A stretch of DNA of 64,000 nt from NCBI RefSeq assembly GCF_030347995.1, contig NZ_JAQIBC010000006.1:37252-101251 (forward strand). The letters are read 5' to 3'. Both the position numbers and the translations under genes were made by a program. This document shows, one piece after another, positions 1 through 8,611 of the stretch. How positions within the stretch are numbered: the stretch's first letter is position 1; every line of letters begins with the position of its first letter. Below the pieces are notes generated by a model. That model was not told where the DNA came from. It made no database searches and worked only from the letters and a program-made list of their open reading frames with translations. The stretch comes from Sulfurovum xiamenensis. GTDB taxonomy: Bacteria > Campylobacterota > Campylobacteria > Campylobacterales > Sulfurovaceae.

Positions 1-197
1 CAGCCGTCAGCCAGGGTCTTGACATCGCTGCATCATGGATGGGAAAAGTCAAAACCGTCGCACAGATGGTCGCTATAGGTTTCTTACTGATGCAGTGGCC
101 AGGTGCTACCTTGCTTCTGTGGATAGCCGTTATTCTTACCCTCTACTCTGGCTATGAATATGTCAGAGACTTCTTCAAACATACTTCTACCCATTAA
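1..197 (+). CDS. pgsA: CDP-diacylglycerol-glycerol-3-phosphate 3-phosphatidyltransferase, C-terminal fragment
   Basis: Open at the left edge, so only the last 64 codons (frame starting at base 3) are present, ending in TAA at 195-197. The visible residues include a G-K-V-K-T-V-A-Q-M segment followed by hydrophobic stretches, which is the conserved tail of PgsA, the inner-membrane enzyme that makes phosphatidylglycerol-phosphate. In several Campylobacterota pgsA sits directly before rseP; here rseP follows 2.5 kb later on the same strand, which supports the call. The N-terminal CDP-alcohol phosphotransferase motif is outside the window and cannot be checked. Confidence 0.8.
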   Translation, partial: AVSQGLDIAASWMGKVKTVAQMVAIGFLLMQWPGATLLLWIAVILTLYSGYEYVRDFFKHTSTH

Positions 198-199
198 AT

Positions 200-216
200 T
201 GATTAAAAATTAATCA
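200..216. repeat. 7-bp inverted repeat after pgsA
   Basis: TGATTAA and TTAATCA form a perfect 7-bp inverted repeat around AAA, starting 2 bases after the pgsA stop. It could end pgsA transcription or act as an operator for the porin gene. There is no U-rich tail, so a terminator role is weak. Confidence 0.35.
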
Positions 217-286
217 CATTCCCGTTTATTTTCTGTTAACGTCCATGTTACACTTACTTATCCAAATTAAAAAACAAGGAAAAAAC

Positions 287-1447
287 ATGAAATGGACAAA
301 ATTAAGTTTAGTAGCAGCCTTAGCTGTTAGTTCGGCAGTTGCAGGTGGAGACATTGCTCCAGTAGAACCGGTTGTTGAGGCACCAGTCGTTAAAGCTGCA
401 TCAGCTACAACTGTTGCTGGTAAATTAACAGGATACTATATTACTGATGATAGTGAGGACATTGGTGTTTATGATGAGGATATGTTCGGAGACCATGCAC
501 AATTAGCTTTTGGTGCGACACTGGATGTATCTCACTCATTTACTGATTGGTTGACAGCAAACTTCTCAGCTGTTGGATACATTAACACAATGAACGAAGA
601 TACATATGGATACTTCGAAAGTGGTGATAAAAGAGGTGCTTTCTTCCAAATCGCTAACTTAACAGCAACCTATGAAGATACTACATTGGTAGCAGGTCGC
701 CAATTACTAGGGACACCAATGCTACAAGGATATGATTGGTTACTTGCACCGGGTGCATTTGAAGCATATACTGTAATGAACAGTTCTATTGAAAATGTAA
801 CTCTCGTTGGATCATATGTAACTAAACACAGAGCTAACAATAGTGGTGAATTTGGTGATTCTCTTGATGGCGACAACTGGACAATTGGTGCAGCCTATGA
901 TGACAAAACGATCAGCGGTAGCGTTTGGTACTATGATATAGAAGCAGGTCAGTATTCACAAGTATATGTAGATCTTGGTTATGACTTTGGTTCATTCAAA
1001 GTTGAAGGTCAATACGTAGATACAAGCTATGATACTGCTGGAGTTGAAGATGCAACAGCATTTGGTATTATGGCATCTACTTCAGTAGCAGGGTTTGACT
1101 TGAGCGCAGCATACAACCGCTTAACTGATAACGGTACAGGATATGTTGGATGGAACGGTCTTTATACTAACCAATGGAACCTTACTGTTGCTGACCAATG
1201 GGCAGGTGAAGATTTAGATGCATTTAAAGTGGCTGCTGCAACAACGATCATGGATATCGCTGCAGAAGTTTCGTATGCAGACTATGACAATGGAAGTGAA
1301 TTTGACCTTATTCTTGGTTATGATTTCACAGATGCGATTGATGCAGGTATTGTCTACACTAATACAGAAGGAAATTATGACCCAACTTTAGTTGCCGATT
1401 CAACTGATGTAAATCAATTTGAACTGTACGTAAACTACAAGTTCTAA
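287..1447 (+). CDS. outer-membrane porin (OprD/Campylobacterota-type beta-barrel)
   Basis: 386 codons from ATG 287, chosen over an in-frame ATG 14 codons upstream because AGGA at 277-280 lies 6 bases before it and the product then begins with a normal signal peptide (residues 1-19, cleavage after A-V-A). The mature protein is rich in alternating aromatic/polar residues, Tyr, Asp and Gly, has almost no Cys, and ends in a C-terminal Phe (F386), the signature for insertion by the BAM machinery. It is probably a 16-stranded-type general porin allowing solute diffusion across the outer membrane. The exact family (OprD-like or MOMP-like) cannot be fixed by eye. It is followed by a hairpin terminator, so it is likely a monocistronic, highly expressed gene. 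Confidence 0.8.
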   Translation: MKWTKLSLVAALAVSSAVAGGDIAPVEPVVEAPVVKAASATTVAGKLTGYYITDDSEDIGVYDEDMFGDHAQLAFGATLDVSHSFTDWLTANFSAVGYINTMNEDTYGYFESGDKRGAFFQIANLTATYEDTTLVAGRQLLGTPMLQGYDWLLAPGAFEAYTVMNSSIENVTLVGSYVTKHRANNSGEFGDSLDGDNWTIGAAYDDKTISGSVWYYDIEAGQYSQVYVDLGYDFGSFKVEGQYVDTSYDTAGVEDATAFGIMASTSVAGFDLSAAYNRLTDNGTGYVGWNGLYTNQWNLTVADQWAGEDLDAFKVAAATTIMDIAAEVSYADYDNGSEFDLILGYDFTDAIDAGIVYTNTEGNYDPTLVADSTDVNQFELYVNYKF

Positions 1448-1486
1448 TCCAACATTGTAATCTCCTAAAAACCCGTTTGAATACAC

Positions 1487-1516
1487 CACTCTCTTCGGAG
1501 AGTGTTCGGGCTTTAT
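1487..1516 (+). terminator. intrinsic terminator of the porin gene
   Basis: CACTCTC (1487-1493) and GAGAGTG (1498-1504) form a perfect 7-bp stem closed by a TTCG tetraloop, an exceptionally stable loop. CCCG at 1472-1475 can pair with CGGG at 1507-1510 as an outer stem. A short T-rich stretch follows. Confidence 0.65.
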
Positions 1517-1556
1517 CCCAAATGATCTTCTCACAAATAACAGTACATACCTATCA

Positions 1557-2612
1557 CTAAAACCTTTTAATAAATGTATATAGTTTGTCTTTTGCATTTT
1601 GTAAAGCAAGTATACTTTCATCAGTAATTTTTTCATCTACCACTATAGGAACATTTAATACACCACTTATAGATTCAATAAGCCCTTTTGTATCCTCTAT
1701 CTCTACCAATGACTTCTCATGATACATTGCACCTTTTTCTTTCTCCCCTTCAAAATAAAGAATACGTTGCAGTTTTCCTTTTTGTTCGTTCAAAAGAATC
1801 TGATAGGCTTTCAAGGTACCTATGATATCTTGTACATGTGTATCTATCGTCTCCATCTTCTCTTTACAATCATCTTTTTGCACAGCATAAAGTTCTGCTT
1901 CAACAAATTGTTTGACAGCCAAATGAAGATTGCTTCTAGCTTTCAAACTCATCCGTATTTTATAGATAAAAATCATGGGCAATAATACTATCAATCCCAA
2001 TACACCTGTACCAATGGCAACATCTTCCTGCACCCCGATAATAGTACTAAACCATGCTAAGACACTTTCTATCTGATTTTCTGGAGGTACTTTCCTGACA
2101 TCAAGTATCATCTCTAACTTTTCAGTGGCTATATAAACCATTCCTACAGCCGTAGTTATTCCTCCGAGTAATGCATAAAAAAGTCCTGTGATCCTGCCAC
2201 TTGAAATATCTTTAAGTCTAAAAGGCTTCCATTCTTCTTGAGTACTAAATACAACTACGGGCTTTTCTTCTTCCTCACATAGGTCCTGATACTTTAATTG
2301 CTTTAGCAAAGACACACTCGCGTCAAAACCACCTTGCTGCAGTGCTGATCTAGCCTCCTCATATGCTTTCAGATTAGATTCATACATACGTCTACAAGCA
2401 TCTATACGTTTGGATGTATTATCCACTATATTTTTTGCTTTCTTGATAAGACTTTTTGCCTTACTGTACTTTGTTGTTTTTCCCGAGAAGGGACTAGGCT
2501 CAATAGGTGCTTCTACAGACTCTTTTTCTACTATCATTCCCTCCCTGACTTCTAAGGCTTCATCTTCATCGTTTGGTATCATATTTTCTTCTACATTTTT
2601 CTGTTCGCTCAT
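1557..2612 (-). CDS. unknown two-TM protein with coiled-coil segments
   Basis: 351 residues; I do not recognise the family. An AAGGAT ribosome site lies just upstream of ATG 2612. The N-terminal 45 residues are acidic and low-complexity. A charged helical region (about 48-115, many Lys/Glu/Ala) precedes two hydrophobic segments (about 141-162 and 199-219), and a second helical, Lys/Glu-rich region fills residues 220-351. The likely topology puts both long helical arms on the cytoplasmic side. It stands alone on the minus strand between the porin and rseP, convergent with the porin. The layout suggests a membrane-anchored structural or scaffold protein, but no function can be assigned. Confidence 0.6.
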   Translation of the reverse strand: MSEQKNVEENMIPNDEDEALEVREGMIVEKESVEAPIEPSPFSGKTTKYSKAKSLIKKAKNIVDNTSKRIDACRRMYESNLKAYEEARSALQQGGFDASVSLLKQLKYQDLCEEEEKPVVVFSTQEEWKPFRLKDISSGRITGLFYALLGGITTAVGMVYIATEKLEMILDVRKVPPENQIESVLAWFSTIIGVQEDVAIGTGVLGLIVLLPMIFIYKIRMSLKARSNLHLAVKQFVEAELYAVQKDDCKEKMETIDTHVQDIIGTLKAYQILLNEQKGKLQRILYFEGEKEKGAMYHEKSLVEIEDTKGLIESISGVLNVPIVVDEKITDESILALQNAKDKLYTFIKRF

Positions 2613-2723
2613 CTTTTTATCCTTCTCATTTATTTTAACAAAAATTTTTCATTATAGTTTTAATCTATATCAACTTTTTACAACACTTGGATATAATTCA
2701 TAATATTTGAACAGAGGAATTTT

Positions 2724-3776
2724 ATGGGCATTATAATTGCACTTTTGGTCTTGTCGGTACTGATCTTTTTTCATGAACTTGGGCACTTTACAGCCGCACG
2801 TTTTTTTGGTGTACAGGTGGATGTCTTTAGCATAGGTTTTGGTAAAAAACTCTACTCCAAGATGATAGGGAAAACGGAGTGGAGTCTCTCAGCCATACCT
2901 CTAGGCGGATATGTCAAAATGAAAGGACAGGATGACACTGATCCTACTGCGGTCTCTTATGATGAAGATTCGTACAATGTAAAAAAACCATGGCAGCGTA
3001 TCATCATATTATTGGCTGGACCTTTTGCCAATTTCCTGCTGGCTTTTCTACTTTACTTTGCAATAGCGAACATTGGTGTCCCAAAACTCTTACCATATGT
3101 CGGTGAAATAGGAAAAGATACGCCTGCATTCAAGGCGGGGTTAACCAAGGATGACAAGATCATTCAGGTCAATGCTCACAATATCCAGTACTGGGAAGAG
3201 ATCGGGGAGAACATTAACGGTGATAAAGGTGACATTACCCTCATCGTAGAACGTAAAGAACAGCTCATTACACTGCAACTCATACCAAAGGTCATAGAGG
3301 ACAAAAACATCTTTGGAGAAAAGATCACCAGACGTATCATCGGAATCAGTCCATCGGGACAACAAACGACGGTCTACTTCGGATTGATAGATGGATTGGT
3401 GTATGCATGGGATGAAACAAAAAAAGCTTCTTTGCTCATCGTAGAGAGTGTAGAAAAACTGATCACCGGAGTGGTCGGTACAGATAAACTCGGAGGTATC
3501 ATCACTATCGTGGATGTCACTGCCCAAGCGAGTAATGCAGGTATACTGGCTCTTTTCTTCTTTACCGCGCTCATTTCGGTCAATCTTGGAGTACTGAACC
3601 TGCTTCCTATACCTGCACTGGACGGTGGGCATATTATGTTTAACCTCTACGAGATGTTAACGGGTAGAACTGCCAGTGAGCAAGTGATGTATATCATCAC
3701 ATTGGTAGGTTGGGCTATACTCATCTCTCTTATGATGTTAGGATTGTATAATGATATCAATAGACTTTGGGGATAA
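2724..3776 (+). CDS. rseP: RseP family site-2 zinc metalloprotease
   Basis: 350 residues, a normal length for the short Campylobacterota RseP. HELGH at 17-21 in the first membrane segment provides two zinc ligands and the catalytic Glu; LDGGH at 299-303 in the third supplies the Asp ligand. A single PDZ-like domain lies between them (about 115-180). The family cleaves transmembrane anti-sigma factors or signal-peptide remnants within the inner membrane. AGAGG lies about 6 bases before ATG 2724. No recognisable sigma-E/RseA pair is in the window, so its substrate is unknown. It is followed after 64 bases by the YggS-family gene on the same strand. Confidence 0.93.
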   Translation: MGIIIALLVLSVLIFFHELGHFTAARFFGVQVDVFSIGFGKKLYSKMIGKTEWSLSAIPLGGYVKMKGQDDTDPTAVSYDEDSYNVKKPWQRIIILLAGPFANFLLAFLLYFAIANIGVPKLLPYVGEIGKDTPAFKAGLTKDDKIIQVNAHNIQYWEEIGENINGDKGDITLIVERKEQLITLQLIPKVIEDKNIFGEKITRRIIGISPSGQQTTVYFGLIDGLVYAWDETKKASLLIVESVEKLITGVVGTDKLGGIITIVDVTAQASNAGILALFFFTALISVNLGVLNLLPIPALDGGHIMFNLYEMLTGRTASEQVMYIITLVGWAILISLMMLGLYNDINRLWG

Positions 3777-3840
3777 AAACCAAAACGGTCTAAGTGGTAG
3801 CATAGCCGTGCAGGCAATTCATTAGAAAAGGATAAGAAAT

Positions 3841-4524
3841 ATGATACTGGATAAAGAGCATTTAAGAGCAAATCTGGATGAAGTGATATGGAACATAGAA
3901 CAAGCACGTATCGCAGTAAGTGAACACCACATTGTAAAACTTGTCACCGTGGCCAAATACACTGAACTGGAGAATATTGCTACACTCTATGAACTGGGAC
4001 AGAGGGCCTTTGGTGAAAATCAGGTACAACAGCTCAAAGAGCGTATGCATGCTCTCGAGGAGCTTCCGCTTGAGTGGCATATGATAGGTTCGCTCCAAAA
4101 AAACAAGATCAATAATCTCATAGATCTACGTCCTACCCTTATGCAATCACTTGACAGTATAGAATTGGCAACAGAACTGAACAAAAAGCTCTTGGCAAAA
4201 GAGACAAAAATGCACTGTCTACTTCAGATCAATGCAGCCAATGAAACAACGAAATCCGGTGTAACTCCTGAAAGAGCTGTGGATATCTACCAAACGATCA
4301 AAGAGACCTGTCCTCAGATCAATCTCAAAGGCGTGATGACCATCGGTGCACACAGTGATGATACAAAACTGATACAACAAAGTTTTGAAAGCACATACAG
4401 TATCTATGAGAAACTAAAAAAAGAGGGGGCGACTGTCTGCTCTATGGGTATGAGTGGTGATTATGAATTGGCTATAAAATGTGGGTCAAATTTGGTAAGG
4501 ATCGGTTCAGCATTATTTAAATAA
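3841..4524 (+). CDS. YggS/PLPBP family pyridoxal-phosphate homeostasis protein
   Basis: 227 residues with the fold-type III PLP-binding pattern. K39 in the V-T-V-A-K-Y segment is the expected PLP lysine. A G-E-N-x-x-Q motif follows at about 58-62, then W-H-x-I-G-x-L-Q-x-N-K near 79-89, and S-M-G-M-S-x-D-Y near 207-214. Family members bind PLP without a known catalytic reaction and affect vitamin B6 and amino-acid balance. It lies 64 bases downstream of rseP and is probably cotranscribed with it. A GATAAGAAAT sequence precedes ATG, a modest ribosome site. Confidence 0.9.
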   Translation: MILDKEHLRANLDEVIWNIEQARIAVSEHHIVKLVTVAKYTELENIATLYELGQRAFGENQVQQLKERMHALEELPLEWHMIGSLQKNKINNLIDLRPTLMQSLDSIELATELNKKLLAKETKMHCLLQINAANETTKSGVTPERAVDIYQTIKETCPQINLKGVMTIGAHSDDTKLIQQSFESTYSIYEKLKKEGATVCSMGMSGDYELAIKCGSNLVRIGSALFK

Positions 4525-4561
4525 GCTGTGACAGGTTGGAGTCTATCAAACCTGTAACCCC

Positions 4562-4981
4562 TTAGGCAACAGCTTCTCTACAGTGACTGCACACGCCGTA
4601 AAGATTGATCTGTTGTTTACTTATGGTAAAGTTCTCTTGCTTTGTGATAGAAGTAAAGAGTTCATCTGCAACCGTGTGTTGCGGTTTGTCTTCCACCTCT
4701 CCGCATTCTGTACAGACAAGATGTATATGATCTTCCTTTAAAAGTTCATATTTTGACTTTTTACCTGTGATAGGCACTTCTACAAGTACACCCTTCTCTA
4801 CCATTAAAATAATATTTTTATAAACTGTTGCAAGTGAAAGAGATGGATGTGTTTTAATGACTTCTGCATAGATAGTATCAATAGAGATATGGCCATATGC
4901 TTCTATCTTTTCCAATATATTCATACGTTGAAATGTAGCTTTTAATCCGCTGCTTTTAAGTAGCATTGCATAATCTGTCAT
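4562..4981 (-). CDS. Fur family transcriptional regulator, PerR-like
   Basis: 139 residues: N-terminal winged helix (about 5-75, with the A-T-V-Y-K-N recognition helix segment) and a C-terminal dimerisation domain with H85 and H87 plus two CxxC pairs (C90/C93 and C131/C134), the structural zinc site of the family. It lies immediately downstream of a 2-Cys peroxiredoxin on the same strand, which favours a peroxide-sensing PerR role over iron (Fur) or zinc (Zur) sensing. That functional choice is inference from context. An AAAGGAAAA ribosome site precedes ATG 4981. Confidence 0.85.
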   Translation of the reverse strand: MTDYAMLLKSSGLKATFQRMNILEKIEAYGHISIDTIYAEVIKTHPSLSLATVYKNIILMVEKGVLVEVPITGKKSKYELLKEDHIHLVCTECGEVEDKPQHTVADELFTSITKQENFTISKQQINLYGVCSHCREAVA

Positions 4982-5033
4982 AATTTTCCTTTCAATGCAT
5001 ATATCAATGTACCGCTATACACTGATATATACA

Positions 5034-5055
5034 TTCCCATCTTTAATGATGGGAA
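5034..5055. repeat. palindromic TTCCCATC hairpin, also possible terminator of the peroxiredoxin gene
   Basis: Perfect 8-bp inverted repeat (5034-5041 and 5048-5055) with a 6-base loop, lying between the peroxiredoxin stop and the PerR-like gene. The same core with similar flanks occurs twice more near 42.9 kb, so it is a dispersed repeat as well as a potential stem-loop. Confidence 0.6.
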
Positions 5056-5066
5056 CATATACACGA

Positions 5067-5663
5067 TTATAGGTCGTTTTCGTGTTTTGCAAGATATTCA
5101 GCAACACCTGCAGTGTCTGCTTTCATACCTTCGTCACCTTTTTGCCAACCAGCAGGACAAACTTCACCATGCTCATTAGTAAAGAGCATTGTATCTACCA
5201 TTCTGATCATTTCATCGATGTTTCTTCCAAGTGGAAGGTCATTGATGACGGCATGTCTAACAGTACCATCAGCATCAATAAGGAAAGAACCTCTAAGTGC
5301 TACTGCATCATCAAGAAGTACATCATAATCTCTAGCAATTTGCTTATTAAGGTCTGCTACTAGTGGCATATCAACTCTACCGATACCACCTTCAGCTACT
5401 GGAGTTTCTCTCCAAGCGAAGTGTGAGAATTGTGAATCTATAGAACATCCGATTACATTGATACCTCTTTCTCTGAACTCTTTAGCTCTGTGAGAAAATG
5501 CAATGATCTCTGATGGACATACAAAAGTAAAGTCTAATGGGTAGAAGAAAAGTACTGCACCTTTTTCACCTAGGTTTTCCATAAGATTGAAGTTGTCTAC
5601 GATTGAACCGTCTGCAAGTACGGCTGTTGCTGTAAAGTCTGGAGCTTTTTTTGTTACTAACAT
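5067..5663 (-). CDS. typical 2-Cys peroxiredoxin (AhpC/TSA family)
   Basis: 198 residues. The peroxidatic cysteine is C49 in the F-T-F-V-C-P motif, with the catalytic Thr at the usual place. The resolving cysteine is C169 in E-V-C-P-A-G-W, so this is a typical 2-Cys enzyme that reduces H2O2 and organic peroxides using thioredoxin or an AhpF-like partner. Neither partner is adjacent. It sits just upstream of the PerR-like gene on the same strand, so the pair may form a self-regulated peroxide-stress unit. A run of AT-rich DNA (5664-5731) contains its promoter region. Confidence 0.93.
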   Translation of the reverse strand: MLVTKKAPDFTATAVLADGSIVDNFNLMENLGEKGAVLFFYPLDFTFVCPSEIIAFSHRAKEFRERGINVIGCSIDSQFSHFAWRETPVAEGGIGRVDMPLVADLNKQIARDYDVLLDDAVALRGSFLIDADGTVRHAVINDLPLGRNIDEMIRMVDTMLFTNEHGEVCPAGWQKGDEGMKADTAGVAEYLAKHENDL

Positions 5664-5731
5664 GTTTTTCCTTATTGATAATTTTTATTAACAAGGAAAT
5701 ATTATCACAATATCTTTAAAAGGAAATTAAA

Positions 5732-7552
5732 TTAAAAAGGAAGCAATCCAAATTTTTTAATAAACGCCTCATCTATATCAATAAGCCCTTTTTCCTGAAG
5801 CCTATCAAGTACCTCCTTTGTACAGAAAGTATCTCCGGGCCATTCTCTTTCATAGCCGTCTACTTCACTTTTATTCGTTCCATCGATCGCTATGAATGGT
5901 TTAAGTATGATATCACGACCTGCGTCTATATTGTTCACTACACGCCAGATGAGCATATAGGCATCATCCAGATCATTATTTGCATGGTCCACGATCACAA
6001 GCAGTTTGATATGCTTCTCAAATCCCTTGAGTTTGTGAATCAGCTCAAGTTGAGACTCTTGCTTATCCACACTGATCACACAGATCGGTGTTTTGGTCTC
6101 TGTCATGTATTGTTTCAGCCCTACTACACTGCTGCTGATCTCTTGTATCTTCTCAAGTAGCACTTCATCTGAAAGTAAGGTTTCTACACCGTTTTCTACT
6201 TCATCTCCTGTTGCATCCACACCCAGTTTACCACCGACGAACTGTTCAGAGGAGGAATGGTCAAGATGGTCCACGATACCTTGTGTAATGAGTACTTTAC
6301 ACTTATCGAGTCGATTGAGTATATGTACTGCCAGTGCTTTACTCTCTTCAAGTTCAGGTGCATCTTCTCCTACAAAAATAGCATGTTTTACAAAACTCAT
6401 CTGGCCCACACCCCAGAAAGCATGCATGATTTGTTGTGCATGCCCTTTATAAAGTGTTTTTATCTTTGCCAGTATGAGGTTGTGAAACACGCCGTTTTCA
6501 GGCATGTTATAATCTATAAGATCCGGTGCCATAGGTTTAAGCATCGGTAAAAAAATGCGTTCAGTAGCCCATCCCATATACTTATCTTCCAACGGCGGTT
6601 TTCCTACCACTGTTGCCTGAAATACCGGATGTTTTTTCATCGTGATAGTCTCTACATCCATCACAGGGAAAGGCTCTTTCAGTGTATAATAACCTGTATG
6701 GTCACCAAAAGGTCCTTCAATCTCCATCACTTCAGGATCCACGAAACCTTCTATGACCACATCCACATCACGAGGGATATAAATATCATTAGTGATCGAC
6801 TTCACCAATTGCGCATTTTTATTACGTACAAAACCATAGAGCAACAATTCAAACATACCATGAGGCATGGGTGCCTGTCCGCACCAGATATAAAGAGGGT
6901 CACCGCCTATAGCGACGGTTACAGGCATTTTTTTACCGGCCTTTTGATACTGGTCAAAGAAGTGAGAGGCATCTTTGTGTATCTGCCAGTGCATCCCCAG
7001 TCTCTTTTTATCATACTGCTGCAGTCTGTACATCCCGAGGTTTTGCATCTCGCCGTCAAGACTTTTTGTATAGACCTGTCCCATCGTAATAAAGGGTCCA
7101 CCGTCCTCTTCCCAAGTCTTCAGTATAGGTAACCTGTCCAGATCCACCTCCTCTTTAGGAATGATGATCTCTTGACACTCTCCTTTGAACTTTAAACGTT
7201 TAGGAAATACATTTTTAAGTGAAAAGAGTTTAGGCAGCATTGCCAGCTTTGCTTTCAATCCTTTGGGTGGTTTGAGCTTAAGCAGTTCATCGATCCCCTC
7301 TGCAACAGTATCAGGATGTTTGCCGAAGATCTTTTCAGTCAGATCTTTGTTGGCAAAGATATTCATCAGTACAGGCATCTCATACGTTATGCCTTTGGCC
7401 TTGTTCACAGGATTGGTAAAAAGGATAGGACGAGAGTTATCTGTTTTTACCTCGACATAGGCAACATGAGGGATTTCAAGCTCCACATCAAGCGGTTCGT
7501 CTATGATCTTTAAGTTTCCGTTATCTTTAAGCCATTGTACTACGTCTTGCAT
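5732..7552 (-). CDS. mqnL: UbiD-family decarboxylase, menaquinone biosynthesis type
   Basis: 606 residues, the length of the long UbiD relatives used in the futalosine menaquinone route rather than of E. coli UbiD (about 497). Family landmarks include an E-G-P-F-G-D-H-T-G-Y-Y segment near residues 275-290, which carries acidic residues of the prenylated-FMN/metal site. Campylobacterota make menaquinone by the futalosine pathway, which fits. It ends the heme/quinone run (hemC is 50 bases upstream). Another UbiD role (for example an aromatic acid decarboxylase) cannot be excluded by sequence reading. No UbiX-like flavin prenyltransferase is in the window. Confidence 0.8.
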   Translation of the reverse strand: MQDVVQWLKDNGNLKIIDEPLDVELEIPHVAYVEVKTDNSRPILFTNPVNKAKGITYEMPVLMNIFANKDLTEKIFGKHPDTVAEGIDELLKLKPPKGLKAKLAMLPKLFSLKNVFPKRLKFKGECQEIIIPKEEVDLDRLPILKTWEEDGGPFITMGQVYTKSLDGEMQNLGMYRLQQYDKKRLGMHWQIHKDASHFFDQYQKAGKKMPVTVAIGGDPLYIWCGQAPMPHGMFELLLYGFVRNKNAQLVKSITNDIYIPRDVDVVIEGFVDPEVMEIEGPFGDHTGYYTLKEPFPVMDVETITMKKHPVFQATVVGKPPLEDKYMGWATERIFLPMLKPMAPDLIDYNMPENGVFHNLILAKIKTLYKGHAQQIMHAFWGVGQMSFVKHAIFVGEDAPELEESKALAVHILNRLDKCKVLITQGIVDHLDHSSSEQFVGGKLGVDATGDEVENGVETLLSDEVLLEKIQEISSSVVGLKQYMTETKTPICVISVDKQESQLELIHKLKGFEKHIKLLVIVDHANNDLDDAYMLIWRVVNNIDAGRDIILKPFIAIDGTNKSEVDGYEREWPGDTFCTKEVLDRLQEKGLIDIDEAFIKKFGLLPF

Positions 7553-7602
7553 TTAGTATTCTCTTTTTTTCTAAAACATTCGATCTATTAAGTATGTCCT
7601 AC

Positions 7603-8556
7603 TTATAGTCTTTCTGGCATTTCATCTTTAAATGCTATTGCTTCTGCTTTTTCTAGTACCTCCAAAGCACCATCAGCGATCATCTCTTCAGCCAACTCTT
7701 GGCCTAACGTATCGCACGTACTTACCTTTGAGGTCAATGCTTTATGCATAATGTTTGTACCGTCTGGATATCCAAGCATCGCTTTAACGGTAATATCATC
7801 ACCTGTAATGATAGCATTCACAGCTACGGGGGCAGAGCACCCTGCTCCTATTTTTGAGACAAAATCACGTTCTAGCTTTGTACAGAGATAAGAGTTCTCA
7901 TCATTCAATGTCATGGCAATTTCACGGACCCTGTCATTATCACTCACGATTTCGATGCCCAGTGCAGCCTGCCCCATTGGCGGTATAAAGAAATCCAGCT
8001 TTTCAACAAAAGGAATATCCTTCAACAGATCAAGCCTATGCAGTCCTATATAGGCAAGTATGATTGCATCATACTGCCCCTCTTTAAGCTTTCTGAGTCT
8101 TGTATTCACATTTCCTCTAAGTTCTTTGACCACTAGATCCGGACGTTTTTCAAGCAGCTGCATACGTCTTCTTAGACTTGTGGTTCCTACCACTGCACCC
8201 TGAGGAAGTTCATCCAGACTTTGATACGTATGCGAGAGCAGAACATCACTCTGATCTTGACGTTCTGTAATGGCACACAGTTCCAACCCTTCTGGAATAT
8301 AGGTAGGGACATCTTTGAGCGAGTGCACTGCAAGATGCGCATTCCCTTCAATCATCTCATCTTCCAGCTCTTTGGTAAAGTGCCCTTTCCCTCCTATAAG
8401 TGCAAGAGGTTTGTCCAATATCTTGTCCCCTTTAGAGGTGATCTTATTCAGTTCTACTGTGATCTCAGGAAAAGATGTTTCGATTCTCTCTTTAACGTGA
8501 TATGCCTGCCAAAGGGCAAGATCACTTGCTCTTGTCGCGATAATTAATTTTTCCAC
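7603..8556 (-). CDS. hemC: porphobilinogen deaminase (hydroxymethylbilane synthase)
   Basis: 317 residues, normal for the family. C240 in G-A-G-C-S-A-P-V-A is the cysteine that carries the dipyrromethane cofactor. The N-terminal A-T-R-x-S-x-L-A-L-W-Q motif, H-S-L-K-D-V-P near 78-84, and the T-S-L-R-R-R arginine patch near 126-131 bind the growing pyrrole chain. It joins four porphobilinogens into the linear tetrapyrrole. It is in the same run as hemA, so both the entry step and this step of heme synthesis are encoded together. Confidence 0.96.
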   Translation of the reverse strand: MEKLIIATRASDLALWQAYHVKERIETSFPEITVELNKITSKGDKILDKPLALIGGKGHFTKELEDEMIEGNAHLAVHSLKDVPTYIPEGLELCAITERQDQSDVLLSHTYQSLDELPQGAVVGTTSLRRRMQLLEKRPDLVVKELRGNVNTRLRKLKEGQYDAIILAYIGLHRLDLLKDIPFVEKLDFFIPPMGQAALGIEIVSDNDRVREIAMTLNDENSYLCTKLERDFVSKIGAGCSAPVAVNAIITGDDITVKAMLGYPDGTNIMHKALTSKVSTCDTLGQELAEEMIADGALEVLEKAEAIAFKDEMPERL

Positions 8557-8611
8557 TGTTACCCTTGTCTATTTCTGCATAAGGTAAAGCCTCATGCATA
8601 TTCCCACTCTA

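Noticed and set aside
3141..3632. A 163-codon open frame opposite rseP
   Set aside because: Composition is unlike a protein of this genome, and the opposite strand is a clear site-2 protease gene.
5664..5731. A PerR/Fur box upstream of the peroxiredoxin gene
   Set aside because: The stretch is AT-rich, but no convincing inverted repeat of the family type could be picked out by eye.
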